A stretch of DNA of 64,000 nucleotides, from positions 161,256-225,255 of the forward strand of contig NZ_BAFV01000029.1 of the NCBI RefSeq assembly GCF_000308515.1, in the 5' to 3' direction. This DNA comes from Nocardia carnea NBRC 14403 (GTDB taxonomy: Bacteria > Actinomycetota > Actinomycetes > Mycobacteriales > Mycobacteriaceae). The stretch's first letter is position 1, and every line of letters starts with the position of its first letter. The notes beneath the pieces are model-generated. The model had not been told where the DNA came from, did not search any database, and saw only the letters and a program-made list of their open reading frames with translations. Shown in pieces: positions 17,332-32,639 of this stretch. The translations under genes were made by a program, and so were the position numbers.

Positions 17332-17423
17332 CGGCGTACGGATCGCGCGAGAGTCCCGAGGGCTGCGGTGACCCCCGATCCAGACGCGCGGCGGGCTCCA
17401 CGACATGTGGGGCCCGCCGCTTT
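17332..17423 (+). ncRNA. Candidate iron-responsive small RNA
   Basis: An IdeR-controlled promoter is followed only ~90 bases later by an intrinsic terminator, with no good gene between. This is the layout of the mycobacterial iron-sparing sRNA MrsI, which is also IdeR-repressed and about 100 nt. No sequence relation to MrsI is claimed. A possible 22-codon frame begins with GTG at 17368 after GAGGG and reads through the terminator stem, so a tiny protein is an alternative. The thioesterase gene starts 230 bases beyond the terminator. Confidence 0.5.
17388..17423 (+). terminator. Intrinsic terminator of the small RNA
   Basis: GCGGCGGGC (17388-17396) pairs with GCCCGCCGC (17412-17420), with an inner CCAC/GTGG stem, and is followed by TTTC. 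Confidence 0.65.
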
Positions 17424-17651
17424 CATTCCCGGATGACATACGGACCGAAACTCTGCACGGATCGCGTACGGCCGGCGTCGCCCCGGCCGTGGTACGCACA
17501 GGACGCTCCGGGGCCGACGACCGAGCTGGGCGGCGAGCGTTCGATCGCACCGGAACAGAGCGGCAGCGCGCGCAGCCGAAAGGCGAATCCCGGGACGTGT
17601 ATCGGGCAACCGGTTCGGCCCCGTACACGGCCACCGTGCGATTGTTGAGAC

Positions 17652-18098
17652 ATGACCGAACAGCAGACCGGGCTCCCGCAGTCGATGGCCGATCTCGGCC
17701 CCGAGGAGCTGAACGAGATCAGCAAGGGGACCTTCGCGGGCCTGATGGGCCTGAAGGTGACCGAACTGGGCCCGGACCGGGTGCGGGGTGAATGGGTCGT
17801 CACTCCGCAGCATCATCAGCCGGCCGGGATCCAGAACGGCGGGGTCCTGTGTACCGCCGTGGAAACGCTCGCCAGCACCGGCGCCTCGGCCTGGTACGGG
17901 GACCGGGGAATCGTGGTCGGAGTCAACAACTCCACCGACTTCCTGCGGGCCGTACGCGCCGGCAAGCTCACCGCCGAGGCCACACCGATTCATCGGGGCG
18001 GGATGCAGCAGCTATGGCAGGTCCTGGTCACCGACGAGGAGGATCGGCTGGTCGCGCGCGGTCAGGTACGGATACAGAATCTGCCGCACCGGTCCTGA
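17652..18098 (+). CDS. PaaI-type hotdog thioesterase (Rv1847-like)
   Basis: 148 residues forming a single hotdog domain. The typical helix is HQPAGIQNGGVLCTAVETLAS, with NGG in place of the usual HGG, followed by VGVNNSTDFLRAVRAGKLTA as the acyl-CoA binding strand. These enzymes hydrolyse aryl- or acyl-CoA thioesters; the substrate cannot be assigned. In M. tuberculosis the homologue also follows the blaI block. It stands alone, 230 bases after the small-RNA terminator. Confidence 0.88.
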   Translation: MTEQQTGLPQSMADLGPEELNEISKGTFAGLMGLKVTELGPDRVRGEWVVTPQHHQPAGIQNGGVLCTAVETLASTGASAWYGDRGIVVGVNNSTDFLRAVRAGKLTAEATPIHRGGMQQLWQVLVTDEEDRLVARGQVRIQNLPHRS

Positions 18099-18255
18099 GG
18101 CCTGGGCGGCACAACGGCGGCCGAACGAAAGCCGGGCCGCGGCCGCGCGGACAGCGCGGCCGCGACCCGGCCAACGAGCGAACTCGGATATCTCCGGGCA
18201 CCTGGGACGTCTCCGGTTGCTCGGGGCCTCCGGCTGCTCGGATATGTGGGGTTGC

Positions 18256-19020
18256 TCAGATTCCGCCGGTCGACAGCAGGCCACCGTCGACGCGCACTGT
18301 TTCGCCGGTGATCCACTGCGCCTGCTCCGAGGCCAGGAACGCGATCAGCCGGGCCACATCCTCCGGCGAACCGAGCCGCTTCATCGGATAGACCTGCGCC
18401 GCGGCCTCCTCGTCGGCCGAGTACAGCGCATCGGCGAAACTGGTCTTCACCACACCGGGCGCGACTGCGTTGACCCGGATCTTCGGGCCGAGCTGCCAGG
18501 CGAGTTCGTCGGTGAGCCGGATCAGCGCCGCCTTGGAGGCGCCGTAGGCGGCGATCACCCCGGTGGAGCGCAGGCCCGCGACGCTGGCCACGTTCACCAC
18601 GGCACCGCCGTGTTCGCCCATCCAGGCCTTGTACGCCTCCTGGATATAGCCCAGGGCGGCGACGACGTTCACATCGAAGATCTTGCGGACCGCGTCGAGA
18701 TCGGCCTCCATCAGGGAGCCGTACACCGGGTTGATGCCGGTGTTGTTGATCAGAATGTCCAGCGACCCGAATTCGGTGACAGCCCGCTGGACCGCAGCCG
18801 TGCGTGCCTCGGCGTCACCGGAGTTACCGGCCACCGCGACGACCTCGCCCTGATGCCCCAACCCGCGCAGTTCGGCGGCCGCCTTCTCCAGCGGTTCGGG
18901 TTTGCGCGCGGTGATCAGCACGTTTGCGCCCCGGCTCAGCAGCTCTGCGGCCACCGCGTAGCCGATACCCCGGCTGGCCCCGGAGACCAGCGCGCTCTTA
19001 CCCAACAGATCGGTGCTCAT
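18256..19020 (-). CDS. SDR-family oxidoreductase
   Basis: 254 residues, a classical short-chain dehydrogenase. It has the nucleotide-binding motif SGASRGIG at residue 14, NNTG in place of NNAG, the active-site serine in NVASVAG, the YGASK catalytic Tyr/Lys, and APGVVKT. The ending FLASEQAQWITGETVRVDGG is typical of FabG-like enzymes. The substrate is unknown. It is a single gene, divergent from the ABC-F gene. Confidence 0.9.
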   Translation of the reverse strand: MSTDLLGKSALVSGASRGIGYAVAAELLSRGANVLITARKPEPLEKAAAELRGLGHQGEVVAVAGNSGDAEARTAAVQRAVTEFGSLDILINNTGINPVYGSLMEADLDAVRKIFDVNVVAALGYIQEAYKAWMGEHGGAVVNVASVAGLRSTGVIAAYGASKAALIRLTDELAWQLGPKIRVNAVAPGVVKTSFADALYSADEEAAAQVYPMKRLGSPEDVARLIAFLASEQAQWITGETVRVDGGLLSTGGI

Positions 19021-19211
19021 AGCCGGGCACGTTACCGTGTCCGAGACGGCTGCCGGTCGGCAGCGGCGGTGCCGGTGGCGGCAGCGGTCGGGGCCACCGC
19101 GCGGGCAGGTAAAATCGGTGGTTCCGTGTCCGGATACGGCCGATGATGGGTGGAAAGTTCCGCCCGAACCCGCCGGACCGTCGCCCCCAACCTGCTGCCG
19201 AGGAGATATCT

Positions 19212-20843
19212 GTGATCACCGCGACCGACCTCGAGGTCCGGGCCGGCGTCCGTACCCTGCTGTCCGCGCCCGGACCGGCGCTGCGGGTACAGGCCGGCGA
19301 CCGGATCGGCCTGGTCGGCCGGAACGGCGCCGGTAAGACGACCACCCTGCGCATCCTGGCCGGGGAAGGCGAACCGTACGCCGGCACGATCATGCGGTCG
19401 AGCGATATCGGCTACCTGCCGCAGGATCCGCGCGAAGGCAATCTCGATGTGCTGGCGCGCGACCGGGTGCTCTCGGCCCGCGGCCTGGACGCACTGATCC
19501 GGGATATGGAGAAGCAGCAGGCGCTCATGGCCGAGCTCGCCGACGAAACCGAACGCGAGCGGGCCGTACGCAAGTACGGGCGGCTCGAGGATCGGTTCTC
19601 CGCGCTCGGCGGCTACGTCGCGGAAAGCGAATCCGCCCGGATCTGTCACAGCCTGGGCCTGCCGGACCGGGTGCTGGGGCAACCGCTGCGGACGCTCTCG
19701 GGCGGTCAGCGGCGGCGAATCGAGCTGGCCCGCATTCTGTTCGCGGCCTCCGACGGCAGCGGCGGACGGTCCGATACCACGTTGCTGCTCGACGAACCCA
19801 CGAACCACCTGGACGCCGATTCCATCACCTGGCTGCGCGGGTTCCTGCAGAACCACGACGGCGGGCTCATCGTGATCAGCCACGATGTGGAGCTGCTCGC
19901 GGACGTCGTGAACAAGGTGTGGTTCCTCGACGCCGTCCGCGGGGAAGCCGATGTCTACAACATGGGCTGGACCAAATATCTCGATGCCCGCGCCACCGAC
20001 GAGCAGCGGCGCCGCCGGGAACGCGCCAACGCCGAGAAGAAGGCCTCGGCGCTGCGGACCCAGGCCGCCAAACTGGGTGCCAAGGCCACGAAAGCCGTTG
20101 CCGCCCAGAATATGGCCAAACGCGCCGATCGGCTGCTCGCCGAACTGGACGAGGTGCGCGTTGCGGACAAGGTCGCGCGGATCAAATTCCCGGAACCGGC
20201 GCCCTGCGGTAAGACCCCGTTGATGGCGGAGAACCTCACCAAGGTCTACGGGTCGCTGGAAATCTTCACCGGCGTGGATCTGGCGATCGATCGGGGCAGT
20301 CGCGTGGTGGTCCTGGGTCTCAACGGTGCCGGTAAGACCACCCTGCTGCGGCTGCTCGGCGGTACCGAGGAGCCGACCGGCGGCTCGCTGGTGCCCGGTC
20401 ACGGGCTGAAAGTCGGGTACTTCGCGCAGGAACACGACACCCTCGACGATACGGCCAGCGTCTGGGAGAACATCCGGCATGCGGCACCCGATGCGGGCGA
20501 ACAGGAATTACGCGGTCTGCTGGGCGCCTTCATGTTCAGCGGTCCGCAGCTCGACCAGCCCGCGGGGACACTGTCCGGTGGCGAAAAGACCCGCCTGGCG
20601 CTGGCCGGGCTGGTCTCCTCGGCGGCGAACGTGCTGTTGCTCGACGAACCGACCAACAACCTGGACCCCATCTCCCGTGAACAGGTCCTCGACGCGCTGC
20701 GCACCTACGCCGGTGCGGTCGTGCTGGTCACCCACGATCCCGGTGCCGCCGAAGCCTTGAATCCGGAGCGGGTGATCCTGCTCCCGGACGGCACCGAGGA
20801 CCACTGGTCGGCCGAGTACCTGGAATTGATTCAGCTCGCGTGA
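19212..20843 (+). CDS. ABC-F family ATPase (Rv1473-like)
   Basis: 543 residues with two ABC domains and no membrane segments. The first Walker A is GRNGAGKTTTLRIL, its signature LSGGQRRRIELA and Walker B TLLLDEPTNHLD. The second has GLNGAGKTTLLRLL, LSGGEKTRLALA and NVLLLDEPTNNLD. The basic linker between them (residues ~255-320) is the ribosome-contact segment of ABC-F proteins, which act on translating ribosomes and in some cases give antibiotic resistance. The GTG start at 19212 follows AGGAG by 6 bases; an ATG 69 bases earlier lacks support. It opens the block with the gene order of Rv1473 onward. Confidence 0.9.
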   Translation: MITATDLEVRAGVRTLLSAPGPALRVQAGDRIGLVGRNGAGKTTTLRILAGEGEPYAGTIMRSSDIGYLPQDPREGNLDVLARDRVLSARGLDALIRDMEKQQALMAELADETERERAVRKYGRLEDRFSALGGYVAESESARICHSLGLPDRVLGQPLRTLSGGQRRRIELARILFAASDGSGGRSDTTLLLDEPTNHLDADSITWLRGFLQNHDGGLIVISHDVELLADVVNKVWFLDAVRGEADVYNMGWTKYLDARATDEQRRRRERANAEKKASALRTQAAKLGAKATKAVAAQNMAKRADRLLAELDEVRVADKVARIKFPEPAPCGKTPLMAENLTKVYGSLEIFTGVDLAIDRGSRVVVLGLNGAGKTTLLRLLGGTEEPTGGSLVPGHGLKVGYFAQEHDTLDDTASVWENIRHAAPDAGEQELRGLLGAFMFSGPQLDQPAGTLSGGEKTRLALAGLVSSAANVLLLDEPTNNLDPISREQVLDALRTYAGAVVLVTHDPGAAEALNPERVILLPDGTEDHWSAEYLELIQLA

Positions 20844-20925
20844 GTTTCATCACAAGAACTCATTGCCGGATGCTCGCCGAATGCTTAGCCTGAGAGTGAC
20901 GCTGCTCGGCGACTCGGAGGAAGCC

Positions 20926-21159
20926 ATGGGCGACAGGCCGGTACAGAGCAAGAGCACATTGGGTAAAGGCACCCGCGTCACGGGAAAGTCACGCGACCGC
21001 CTGCAGTCCCAGTTGAAGAAGCAATACGAAGCAGGGGCGAGCATCAGGTCGCTGGCACGTGCGACCGGGCGTTCCTACGGGTTCATCCACAATGTGTTGA
21101 CGGAGTCGCATGTGCAGCTCCGCAGCCGTGGTGGCGCGAACCGCCGTAAAGCCCGCTAG
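20926..21159 (+). CDS. Small helix-turn-helix protein (Rv1473A-like)
   Basis: 77 residues from ATG at 20926, with GGAGG 5 bases upstream. It is very basic. The core QLKKQYEAGASIRSLARATG followed by RSYGFIHNVL is a resolvase/Lsr2-type helix-turn-helix, with the second helix (RSYGFIHNVL) reading DNA. The same small gene follows the ABC-F gene in M. tuberculosis. Role unknown; a nucleoid-associated or regulatory DNA-binding protein is likely. Confidence 0.85.
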   Translation: MGDRPVQSKSTLGKGTRVTGKSRDRLQSQLKKQYEAGASIRSLARATGRSYGFIHNVLTESHVQLRSRGGANRRKAR

Positions 21160-21245
21160 CCGCACCGTATCGGCAGGCCCCGCCGCCGGATATCGACCCG
21201 GCGGCGCGCGGCCCGGTGTGCTGTGACGAGCCGGAGATGCCCGGT

Positions 21246-22205
21246 TCACCAGCCGGGTACCGCGCTGTCGCCGTGCGCCAGCAGGCCGGCGAGACTGGCG
21301 AAGATCGGCAGCCCGGTCTTGATCTCGAGATAGGCGAACTGTCCCTGCGGGTTGACCTCGAGGAAATAGTGCTCGCCGTCGAGACCCACCCGCAGATCCA
21401 GCACGCCGAAGCGGAGTCCGAGCGTGCCCATCAGGGTGGCCAGTGATTTGCTGACCCCGGCCGGAAGGCGAGCCGGGGAGAAATCGACCGAGACGTCGAG
21501 TCGCGAGTCGACGCGGCCCGCACCCGCGCGGGAATCGATCCGGACCGTCCACTCCTGCCCGTCCACCCAGACCACGCGTAGATCGCATTCGGGATCGATA
21601 TACCGCTGGAAGATCGTCGGCGCCCAGCGGATCGCACCCAGCCGGTCCAGATCGGCGGGTTCGATGAGCCGGGTCTCGGCGAACTCCGCCCGGGACGTGC
21701 CGGTGCGTTTGAAAACGACCCGCCCCGGACTGTTTTCGACGAATTCGCGGGCCGCACCGGGATCGTTGGTGACCAGGGTCTCCGGAATCGCGCAGCCGGC
21801 CCGGCGGGCGGTGTCGAGCTGCACGATTTTGCGGTGGGCGAGCCGATCGTGGCCGGGATCGTTGACCCACCGGGCCGGTAGCGACCACAACAGCCCTTGC
21901 GCGAACCCATCGCATTCGGCCTGCCGGTAGGCGTCGTCGTCGGCACGGATCCCGGCCGGGACCCGGCTGGGATACGGACGCCGCCACCACACCGCGCGGA
22001 CGTCGTCGAGGCCGGACAGACCCGCCAACGAGCGTGTGCTCGCGGACCCGTCGAGCCGGAAACTGCCCGATTCCCGGGGGAAATCGCGGAGATCGAGCCG
22101 TAGTGTGGCGATGCCGTACTGTTCTCGCAGCGTGGACTGCATGGCGGCGGCGTGCAGATCATCGGATTCGGAGACGATGAGGACCGACCCCTGCCGGGTG
22201 GTCAT
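21246..22205 (-). CDS. ATP-grasp RiPP maturase (MvdD/graspetide synthetase type)
   Basis: 319 residues from ATG at 22205. The N-terminal pre-ATP-grasp domain begins SVLIVSESDDLHAAAM and includes VRAVWWRRPYPSR, the W-x-RRP feature of MvdC/MvdD enzymes. The ATP-grasp core carries RVVFKRTG (ATP lysine), FQRYIDPECDLRVVWVDG, and the Mg2+-binding end HYFLEVNPQGQFAYLEIKTG. Enzymes of this group form ester or amide crosslinks between Ser/Thr/Lys and Asp/Glu side chains of a precursor peptide. The gene follows a 148-residue protein with a fitting tail by 11 bases, so the two form an operon. Substrate assignment is inferred from position. Confidence 0.88.
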   Translation of the reverse strand: MTTRQGSVLIVSESDDLHAAAMQSTLREQYGIATLRLDLRDFPRESGSFRLDGSASTRSLAGLSGLDDVRAVWWRRPYPSRVPAGIRADDDAYRQAECDGFAQGLLWSLPARWVNDPGHDRLAHRKIVQLDTARRAGCAIPETLVTNDPGAAREFVENSPGRVVFKRTGTSRAEFAETRLIEPADLDRLGAIRWAPTIFQRYIDPECDLRVVWVDGQEWTVRIDSRAGAGRVDSRLDVSVDFSPARLPAGVSKSLATLMGTLGLRFGVLDLRVGLDGEHYFLEVNPQGQFAYLEIKTGLPIFASLAGLLAHGDSAVPGW

Positions 22206-22216
22206 CGTGCTGCCGC

Positions 22217-22663
22217 TCAGTCGAGACTGTCGCAGTGGACACCGTCGTCGCTGCTGTTGTGCGACCGGGTCTGCGCGAAGGTGAAGGTCGCCGGGTGATG
22301 TGGTAATTCGGCGAGATGTAGCCGCCGCGCCCAGGTTTCGGTGAGCCGGCGGAGCTGGGTATCGCCGAGGGCCGGTGACGGGGGCGCCGCCAGCGTCAGC
22401 GGCCGTTCCCCCACATCGATACGGAGCCGGCGGGTGAAATCGGCGGTCGCGCCGGACCGGATATCGACCAGGACCGCGCCCGCAGGGGAGCTGGACCGGC
22501 CGTCGTGCTCGCGGATCCCGAGTACATCGCAGGGATCGAACGTCCACGTCCCGTCCGCGACCTGGATCCGGACAGCGCCCTCGTCGTGCCCGAGGAGCAC
22601 ACCGGCGAGGGTGGCCACCGCATCGGATTGCGTTGTGCCGACGGGAGGCAGGACATCGGTCAT
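22217..22663 (-). CDS. Putative long graspetide precursor
   Basis: 148 residues from ATG at 22663 with GGAGA upstream. Not recognised by family. Residues ~15-100 look like a compact beta-rich domain (GAVRIQVADGTWTFDPCDVL, GAVLVDIRSGATADFTRRL). A short helix (LRRLTETWARRLHLAELP) follows, which could be a maturase-recognition leader. The last 20 residues, FAQTRSHNSSDDGVHCDSLD, are rich in Ser/Thr donors and Asp acceptors, as expected for a core crosslinked by an ATP-grasp ligase. It lies 11 bases upstream of the maturase gene on the same strand. Known actinobacterial graspetide precursors are usually under ~100 residues, so the domain-sized leader is unusual. It may instead be a partner protein, not the substrate. 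Confidence 0.6.
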   Translation of the reverse strand: MTDVLPPVGTTQSDAVATLAGVLLGHDEGAVRIQVADGTWTFDPCDVLGIREHDGRSSSPAGAVLVDIRSGATADFTRRLRIDVGERPLTLAAPPSPALGDTQLRRLTETWARRLHLAELPHHPATFTFAQTRSHNSSDDGVHCDSLD

Positions 22664-22875
22664 CTGATTTCTCCGATCTAGCTCGCAATGTGCCACGACC
22701 CGAGCGCGTCCGGATCATAACGCCGCCGAGGGGCGGTGGCGGCCGATATCGCCGGATTTGCGTCCATAGAAGGCCGATTTCGAGACCGGGGAAATTACCG
22801 GGACGGAAGTTTTCCGGAAACAGGGTAGAACGGCCCGGCGGCCGGAAGGTTTGCCGAATGCTTCGGAGGTGCCGT

Positions 22876-23292
22876 TCAGCCGCCGAGGAGTTCGGGCTTC
22901 TCGGCCAGTGCGCGCAAACGGCCCGCCGGATCCGTGACCAATCGGCGAGCATCCAGATCCAGCACTCCGCCGACACCGACCACCTCGGCCGAGAGTGTGT
23001 CGTCGGCGCGGATCATCTCCTGCCGAATGCGATAGGTTTTGCCCGAACCCCATTCGAACTCGCAGCTCACCCGGACCTCGTCGCCGCTGCGCAGTTCGCG
23101 CCGGTACTTGATGGTGGTTTCGAGAATGACGGGTCCCAGCCGGGCCGCCACCAGTTTGTCCGCCTGCAGGCCCGCCGCGACCAGGCACTCCCAGCGGGCG
23201 TGTTCGGCGTACTGCAGATAGACCGCCTGATTGACATGGCCCTGGACGTCGAGTTCGTAACCACGGACAGTGATGGGGACGGAGAAGGTCAT
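22876..23292 (-). CDS. 4HBT-type hotdog acyl-CoA thioesterase
   Basis: 138 residues from ATG at 23292 (MTFSVPITVR). The classic 4-hydroxybenzoyl-CoA thioesterase signature is present: YELDVQGHVNQAVYLQYAEH, with the Asp/Asn-type active-site region, then ILETTIKYRRELRSGDEV. It probably hydrolyses a medium or aromatic acyl-CoA. It follows the acnR gene by 49 bases on the same strand. There is no obvious link to the RiPP genes 200 bases further on. Confidence 0.85.
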   Translation of the reverse strand: MTFSVPITVRGYELDVQGHVNQAVYLQYAEHARWECLVAAGLQADKLVAARLGPVILETTIKYRRELRSGDEVRVSCEFEWGSGKTYRIRQEMIRADDTLSAEVVGVGGVLDLDARRLVTDPAGRLRALAEKPELLGG

Positions 23293-23341
23293 ACCTCTGC
23301 GAACTCGCGTCGGACCACTGTTGTTCCCGCCGCACCGGCGC

Positions 23342-23908
23342 TCAGGGACGGCGTCGTACCGAAGCCTCCACCAGATCCAGCACGGCGGTGAGGTTTTCGT
23401 TCGTATGCCCGGACGCGATGCGGGCGATGAGACCGTCCAGCACCAGGTCGAGGTAGCCCAGCAGCACATCGGTGGGTACATCGTCGCGCAGCGCTCCGGC
23501 CGCCTTACGGCGCTCCAGCCGGGCCAGGGTGGCCGCGGTGAGCTCGGCCGAACGCTGTGTCCAGCTCGACCGGAACTCGGGATCGGTGCGCAGCCGCCGG
23601 GCGATCTCCAGCCGGGTGCCCAGCCAGTTGTACTCCTGCGGGTCGGCGAGCATATCCCGCATCACCTGCACGATGCCCTGGTTGGCCGCGACCTCGGCCA
23701 TCCGCTCGGCATCCTCCTGGGCCAGCGCCAGGAAGAGAGCGTCCTTATCGCGGAAATGGTGGAAGATCGCGCCCCGAGACAGGCCGATGGCATCCTCCAG
23801 GCGGCGCACGGTGGCGCCGTCGTATCCGAACTCGGCGAAACAGCGGCGCGCGCCGTCGAGTATCTGTGTGCGCCGGGCGGCCAGATGATCGTCGCTGACC
23901 TTGGGCAT
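23342..23908 (-). CDS. acnR: AcnR-type TetR repressor (Rv1474c-like)
   Basis: 188 residues from ATG at 23908 after GGAGGAG, the same length as Corynebacterium glutamicum AcnR. The TetR helix-turn-helix lies at residues ~10-55 (ILDGARRCFAEFGYDGATVR, LSRGAIFHHFRDKDALF). In C. glutamicum AcnR represses aconitase and is encoded just downstream of acn, exactly as here. A sequence matching the AcnR operator lies upstream of acn at 27121, which supports the call. Confidence 0.9.
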   Translation of the reverse strand: MPKVSDDHLAARRTQILDGARRCFAEFGYDGATVRRLEDAIGLSRGAIFHHFRDKDALFLALAQEDAERMAEVAANQGIVQVMRDMLADPQEYNWLGTRLEIARRLRTDPEFRSSWTQRSAELTAATLARLERRKAAGALRDDVPTDVLLGYLDLVLDGLIARIASGHTNENLTAVLDLVEASVRRRP

Positions 23909-24160
23909 GGACTTCTCCTCCACAGCGGGGGATGGATACGAAATGACGAGCGGTGGGTCACAGATACGCGCATCCCCGCCGCGGCCGAGACCGAGGCGGG
24001 GAATCCCGGTGTCTACTATGTGATCCCGGATGAACCGTGCCGCATCCGGGTCCGGCGTGGCCTTGCGGCCGGCCGGGCGCCTCGCGGAATGCCCGGGAGC
24101 GGCCCGCGCACCGGAGCCCGGAACCGGATGAGCCGGCGGCTCGGGGCACGGTATCCGGTA

Positions 24161-24188
24161 CGCGAGCCCGGTAGCTACCGGGCTCGCG
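24161..24188 (-). terminator. Terminator hairpin after acn
   Basis: A 28-base perfect palindrome, CGCGAGCCCGGTAG followed by its complement, lies 10 bases beyond the acn stop. No T-run follows. It separates acn from acnR. Confidence 0.55.
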
Positions 24189-24198
24189 GTACCTGCGA

Positions 24199-28499
<4,301 letters not shown>

Positions 28500-29648
28500 G
28501 TGACTTCGACGGACGGTGTCAAAGGGGCGGATTTGGCGAAAGAACCGCCGACGCCTGCTTCGAGCACCCTCGAACGCGACGTCCAGACCCTGGAAAAAGC
28601 GATCTACGAGGTCAAGCGGGTAATCGTCGGGCAGGACCGGCTGGTCGAGCGGCTGCTGGTCGGGGTGCTCGCCCGCGGTCATGTGCTGCTGGAGGGTGTG
28701 CCCGGTATCGCCAAGACGCTGGCGGTGGAAACCTTCGCCAAGGTGGTCGGCGGGTCGTTCTCCCGCGTCCAGTTCACCCCCGACCTGGTGCCCACCGATC
28801 TCGTCGGTACCCGTATCTACCGCCAGGGCCGGGAAGAGTTCGATACCGAACTGGGCCCTGTCGTCGCCAACTTCGTACTGGCCGACGAGATCAACCGCGC
28901 CCCCGCGAAGGTGCAGTCGGCGCTGCTCGAGGTGATGGCCGAGCGTCATGTATCGATCGGCGGTAAGACCTACCCGATGCCCGATCCCTTCCTGGTGATG
29001 GCCACCCAGAACCCGATCGAGAGCGAAGGCGTGTACCCGCTGCCGGAAGCGCAGCGTGACCGGTTCCTGTTCAAGATCGTTGTCGACTACCCCTCCGTCG
29101 AGGAGGAACGCGAGATCATCTACCGGATGGGTGTCGCGCCGCCGGAGCCGGGGCAGATCCTGGAGCCGACGGAATTGCTGCGGTTGCAGAAACTCGCCGC
29201 GAGCACCTTTGTGCACCATGCACTGGTGGACTATGTGGTCCGGGTGATCTCGGCCACCCGTGTCCCGGCCGAATTCGGTATGCACGATGTGGCGAACTGG
29301 ATCTCCTACGGCGCCTCCCCCCGCGCCAGCCTCGGCATCATCGCCGCCGCCCGCGCGGTCGCGCTGATCCGCGGTCGCGATTACGTGGTTCCGCAGGATG
29401 TCCTCGAGGTCATCCCGGATGTGCTCCGGCATCGCCTGGTGCTCTCTTACGATGCGCTCGCCGACGAGGTCAGCCCCGAGGACGTGATCCAGCGGGTACT
29501 GCAGACCGTCGGCCTGCCGCAGGTGGCGCCGCAGGCGGTGGCGCCCGGTGCGCCGCCCGCCGCCGAGAACGGTAACGGCCGGCCGCCCGCTCCGCCGCAG
29601 CAGGCGCCCCAGGTGCCGCAGACCGCCGGCTCGAACCAGCCCCAGTGA
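28500..29648 (+). CDS. moxR1: MoxR-type AAA+ ATPase (Rv1479-like)
   Basis: 382 residues from GTG at 28500 (VTSTDGVKG), preferred over ATG 28494 because GCGGGG sits 6 bases before the GTG. Walker A is EGVPGIAKTLAVE, Walker B VLADEINRAPAKVQ, sensor 1 MATQNPIE, arginine finger EAQRDRF. The C-terminal 45 residues are Pro/Gln-rich. MoxR ATPases act as chaperones with DUF58 and VWA partners, both encoded immediately downstream with 4-base overlaps. Their target in mycolata is thought to involve the cell envelope, but is not settled. Confidence 0.93.
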   Translation: MTSTDGVKGADLAKEPPTPASSTLERDVQTLEKAIYEVKRVIVGQDRLVERLLVGVLARGHVLLEGVPGIAKTLAVETFAKVVGGSFSRVQFTPDLVPTDLVGTRIYRQGREEFDTELGPVVANFVLADEINRAPAKVQSALLEVMAERHVSIGGKTYPMPDPFLVMATQNPIESEGVYPLPEAQRDRFLFKIVVDYPSVEEEREIIYRMGVAPPEPGQILEPTELLRLQKLAASTFVHHALVDYVVRVISATRVPAEFGMHDVANWISYGASPRASLGIIAAARAVALIRGRDYVVPQDVLEVIPDVLRHRLVLSYDALADEVSPEDVIQRVLQTVGLPQVAPQAVAPGAPPAAENGNGRPPAPPQQAPQVPQTAGSNQPQ

Positions 29649-30624
29649 CCCGGCCGGACCCCCGTGCCCGAGTGCCCATGGCAGATCACGCGCCACCGTC
29701 GTTCCGGTCGGGCGAGCTGACCGACCCGCATCTGGCGGCCGCCCTGAAAACCCTGGAGCTCACGGTGCGCCGCCGGTTGGACGGCGTACTGCACGGCGAT
29801 CATCTCGGCCTGATCCCGGGACCCGGTTCGGAACCGGGTGAGGCACGCGCGTATCAGCCGGGCGACGATGTCCGGCAGATGGACTGGTCGGTCACCGCCC
29901 GCACCACCCATCCGCATGTCCGGCAGATGATCGCCGATCGGGAACTGGAAACCTGGATGGTGGTGGATCTGTCCGCCAGCCTGGACTTCGGCACCGGCGC
30001 CTGCCAGAAACGCGATCTCGTGGTCGCCGCCGCGGCCGCGATCACCCATTTGACGATGGGTGGCGGTAACCGGGTCGGCGCCGTGGTGGCCACCGGCGAG
30101 CAGCTGCGGCGGATTCCGGCGCGCAGCGGCCGGGTGCATGCGCAATCGCTGCTCCGCAGTATCGCCACCACGCCGCATCCGCGCGACGGGGTACGCGGTG
30201 ATCTGCACGGCGCCATCGAATCGCTGCGCCGCCCGCAGCGCAAACGCGGACTCGCCGTGGTGATCAGCGATTTCCTCGGGGATATCACCTGGCAGCGGTC
30301 GCTGCGCGCCATCTCCGCGCGCCACGAACTGCTGGCCGTGGAGGTGCTCGATCCGCGCGATATGGCCCTGCCCGATATCGGTGACGTCGTACTGCACGAC
30401 CCGGAAACCGGGCGGACCCGTGAGTTCAGCGTGACGCCCCAGCTGCGTGCCGACTATGCGGCGGCCGCACAGCGGCACCGGGAGGAGGTCGAGCAGACCC
30501 TGCGCAGCTGCGGCGCCCCGGTGATGACCTTGCAGACCGACCGGGACTGGATCGCCGATGTGGTCCGGTTCGTCTCCACTCGGCGCCACAGCCTCGGCGC
30601 CTCGACTTCGCGGGTGCCACGCCA

Positions 30625-30628
<4 letters not shown>
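29645..30628 (+). CDS. DUF58-domain MoxR partner (Rv1480-like)
   Basis: 327 residues. The GTG start overlaps the moxR stop (GTGA). An alternative ATG at 29678 is possible. The DUF58 signature is RAYQPGDDVRQMDWSVTART near residue 72, followed by a VWA-like core (WMVVDLSASLDFGTG). No transmembrane helices. It is likely a soluble adaptor recruited by the MoxR ATPase. Confidence 0.9.
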
Positions 30629-32521
<1,893 letters not shown>

Positions 32522-32639
32522 CCGGCCCACAGGTCACCGAACACATCTCGCGGCCGCGTCGGCAACACGGTGAACACCGTCCGGCACGGCCGGTCGAACG
32601 CGATCCACAACACCACACATCAGGGAGAACCGAGAACTC

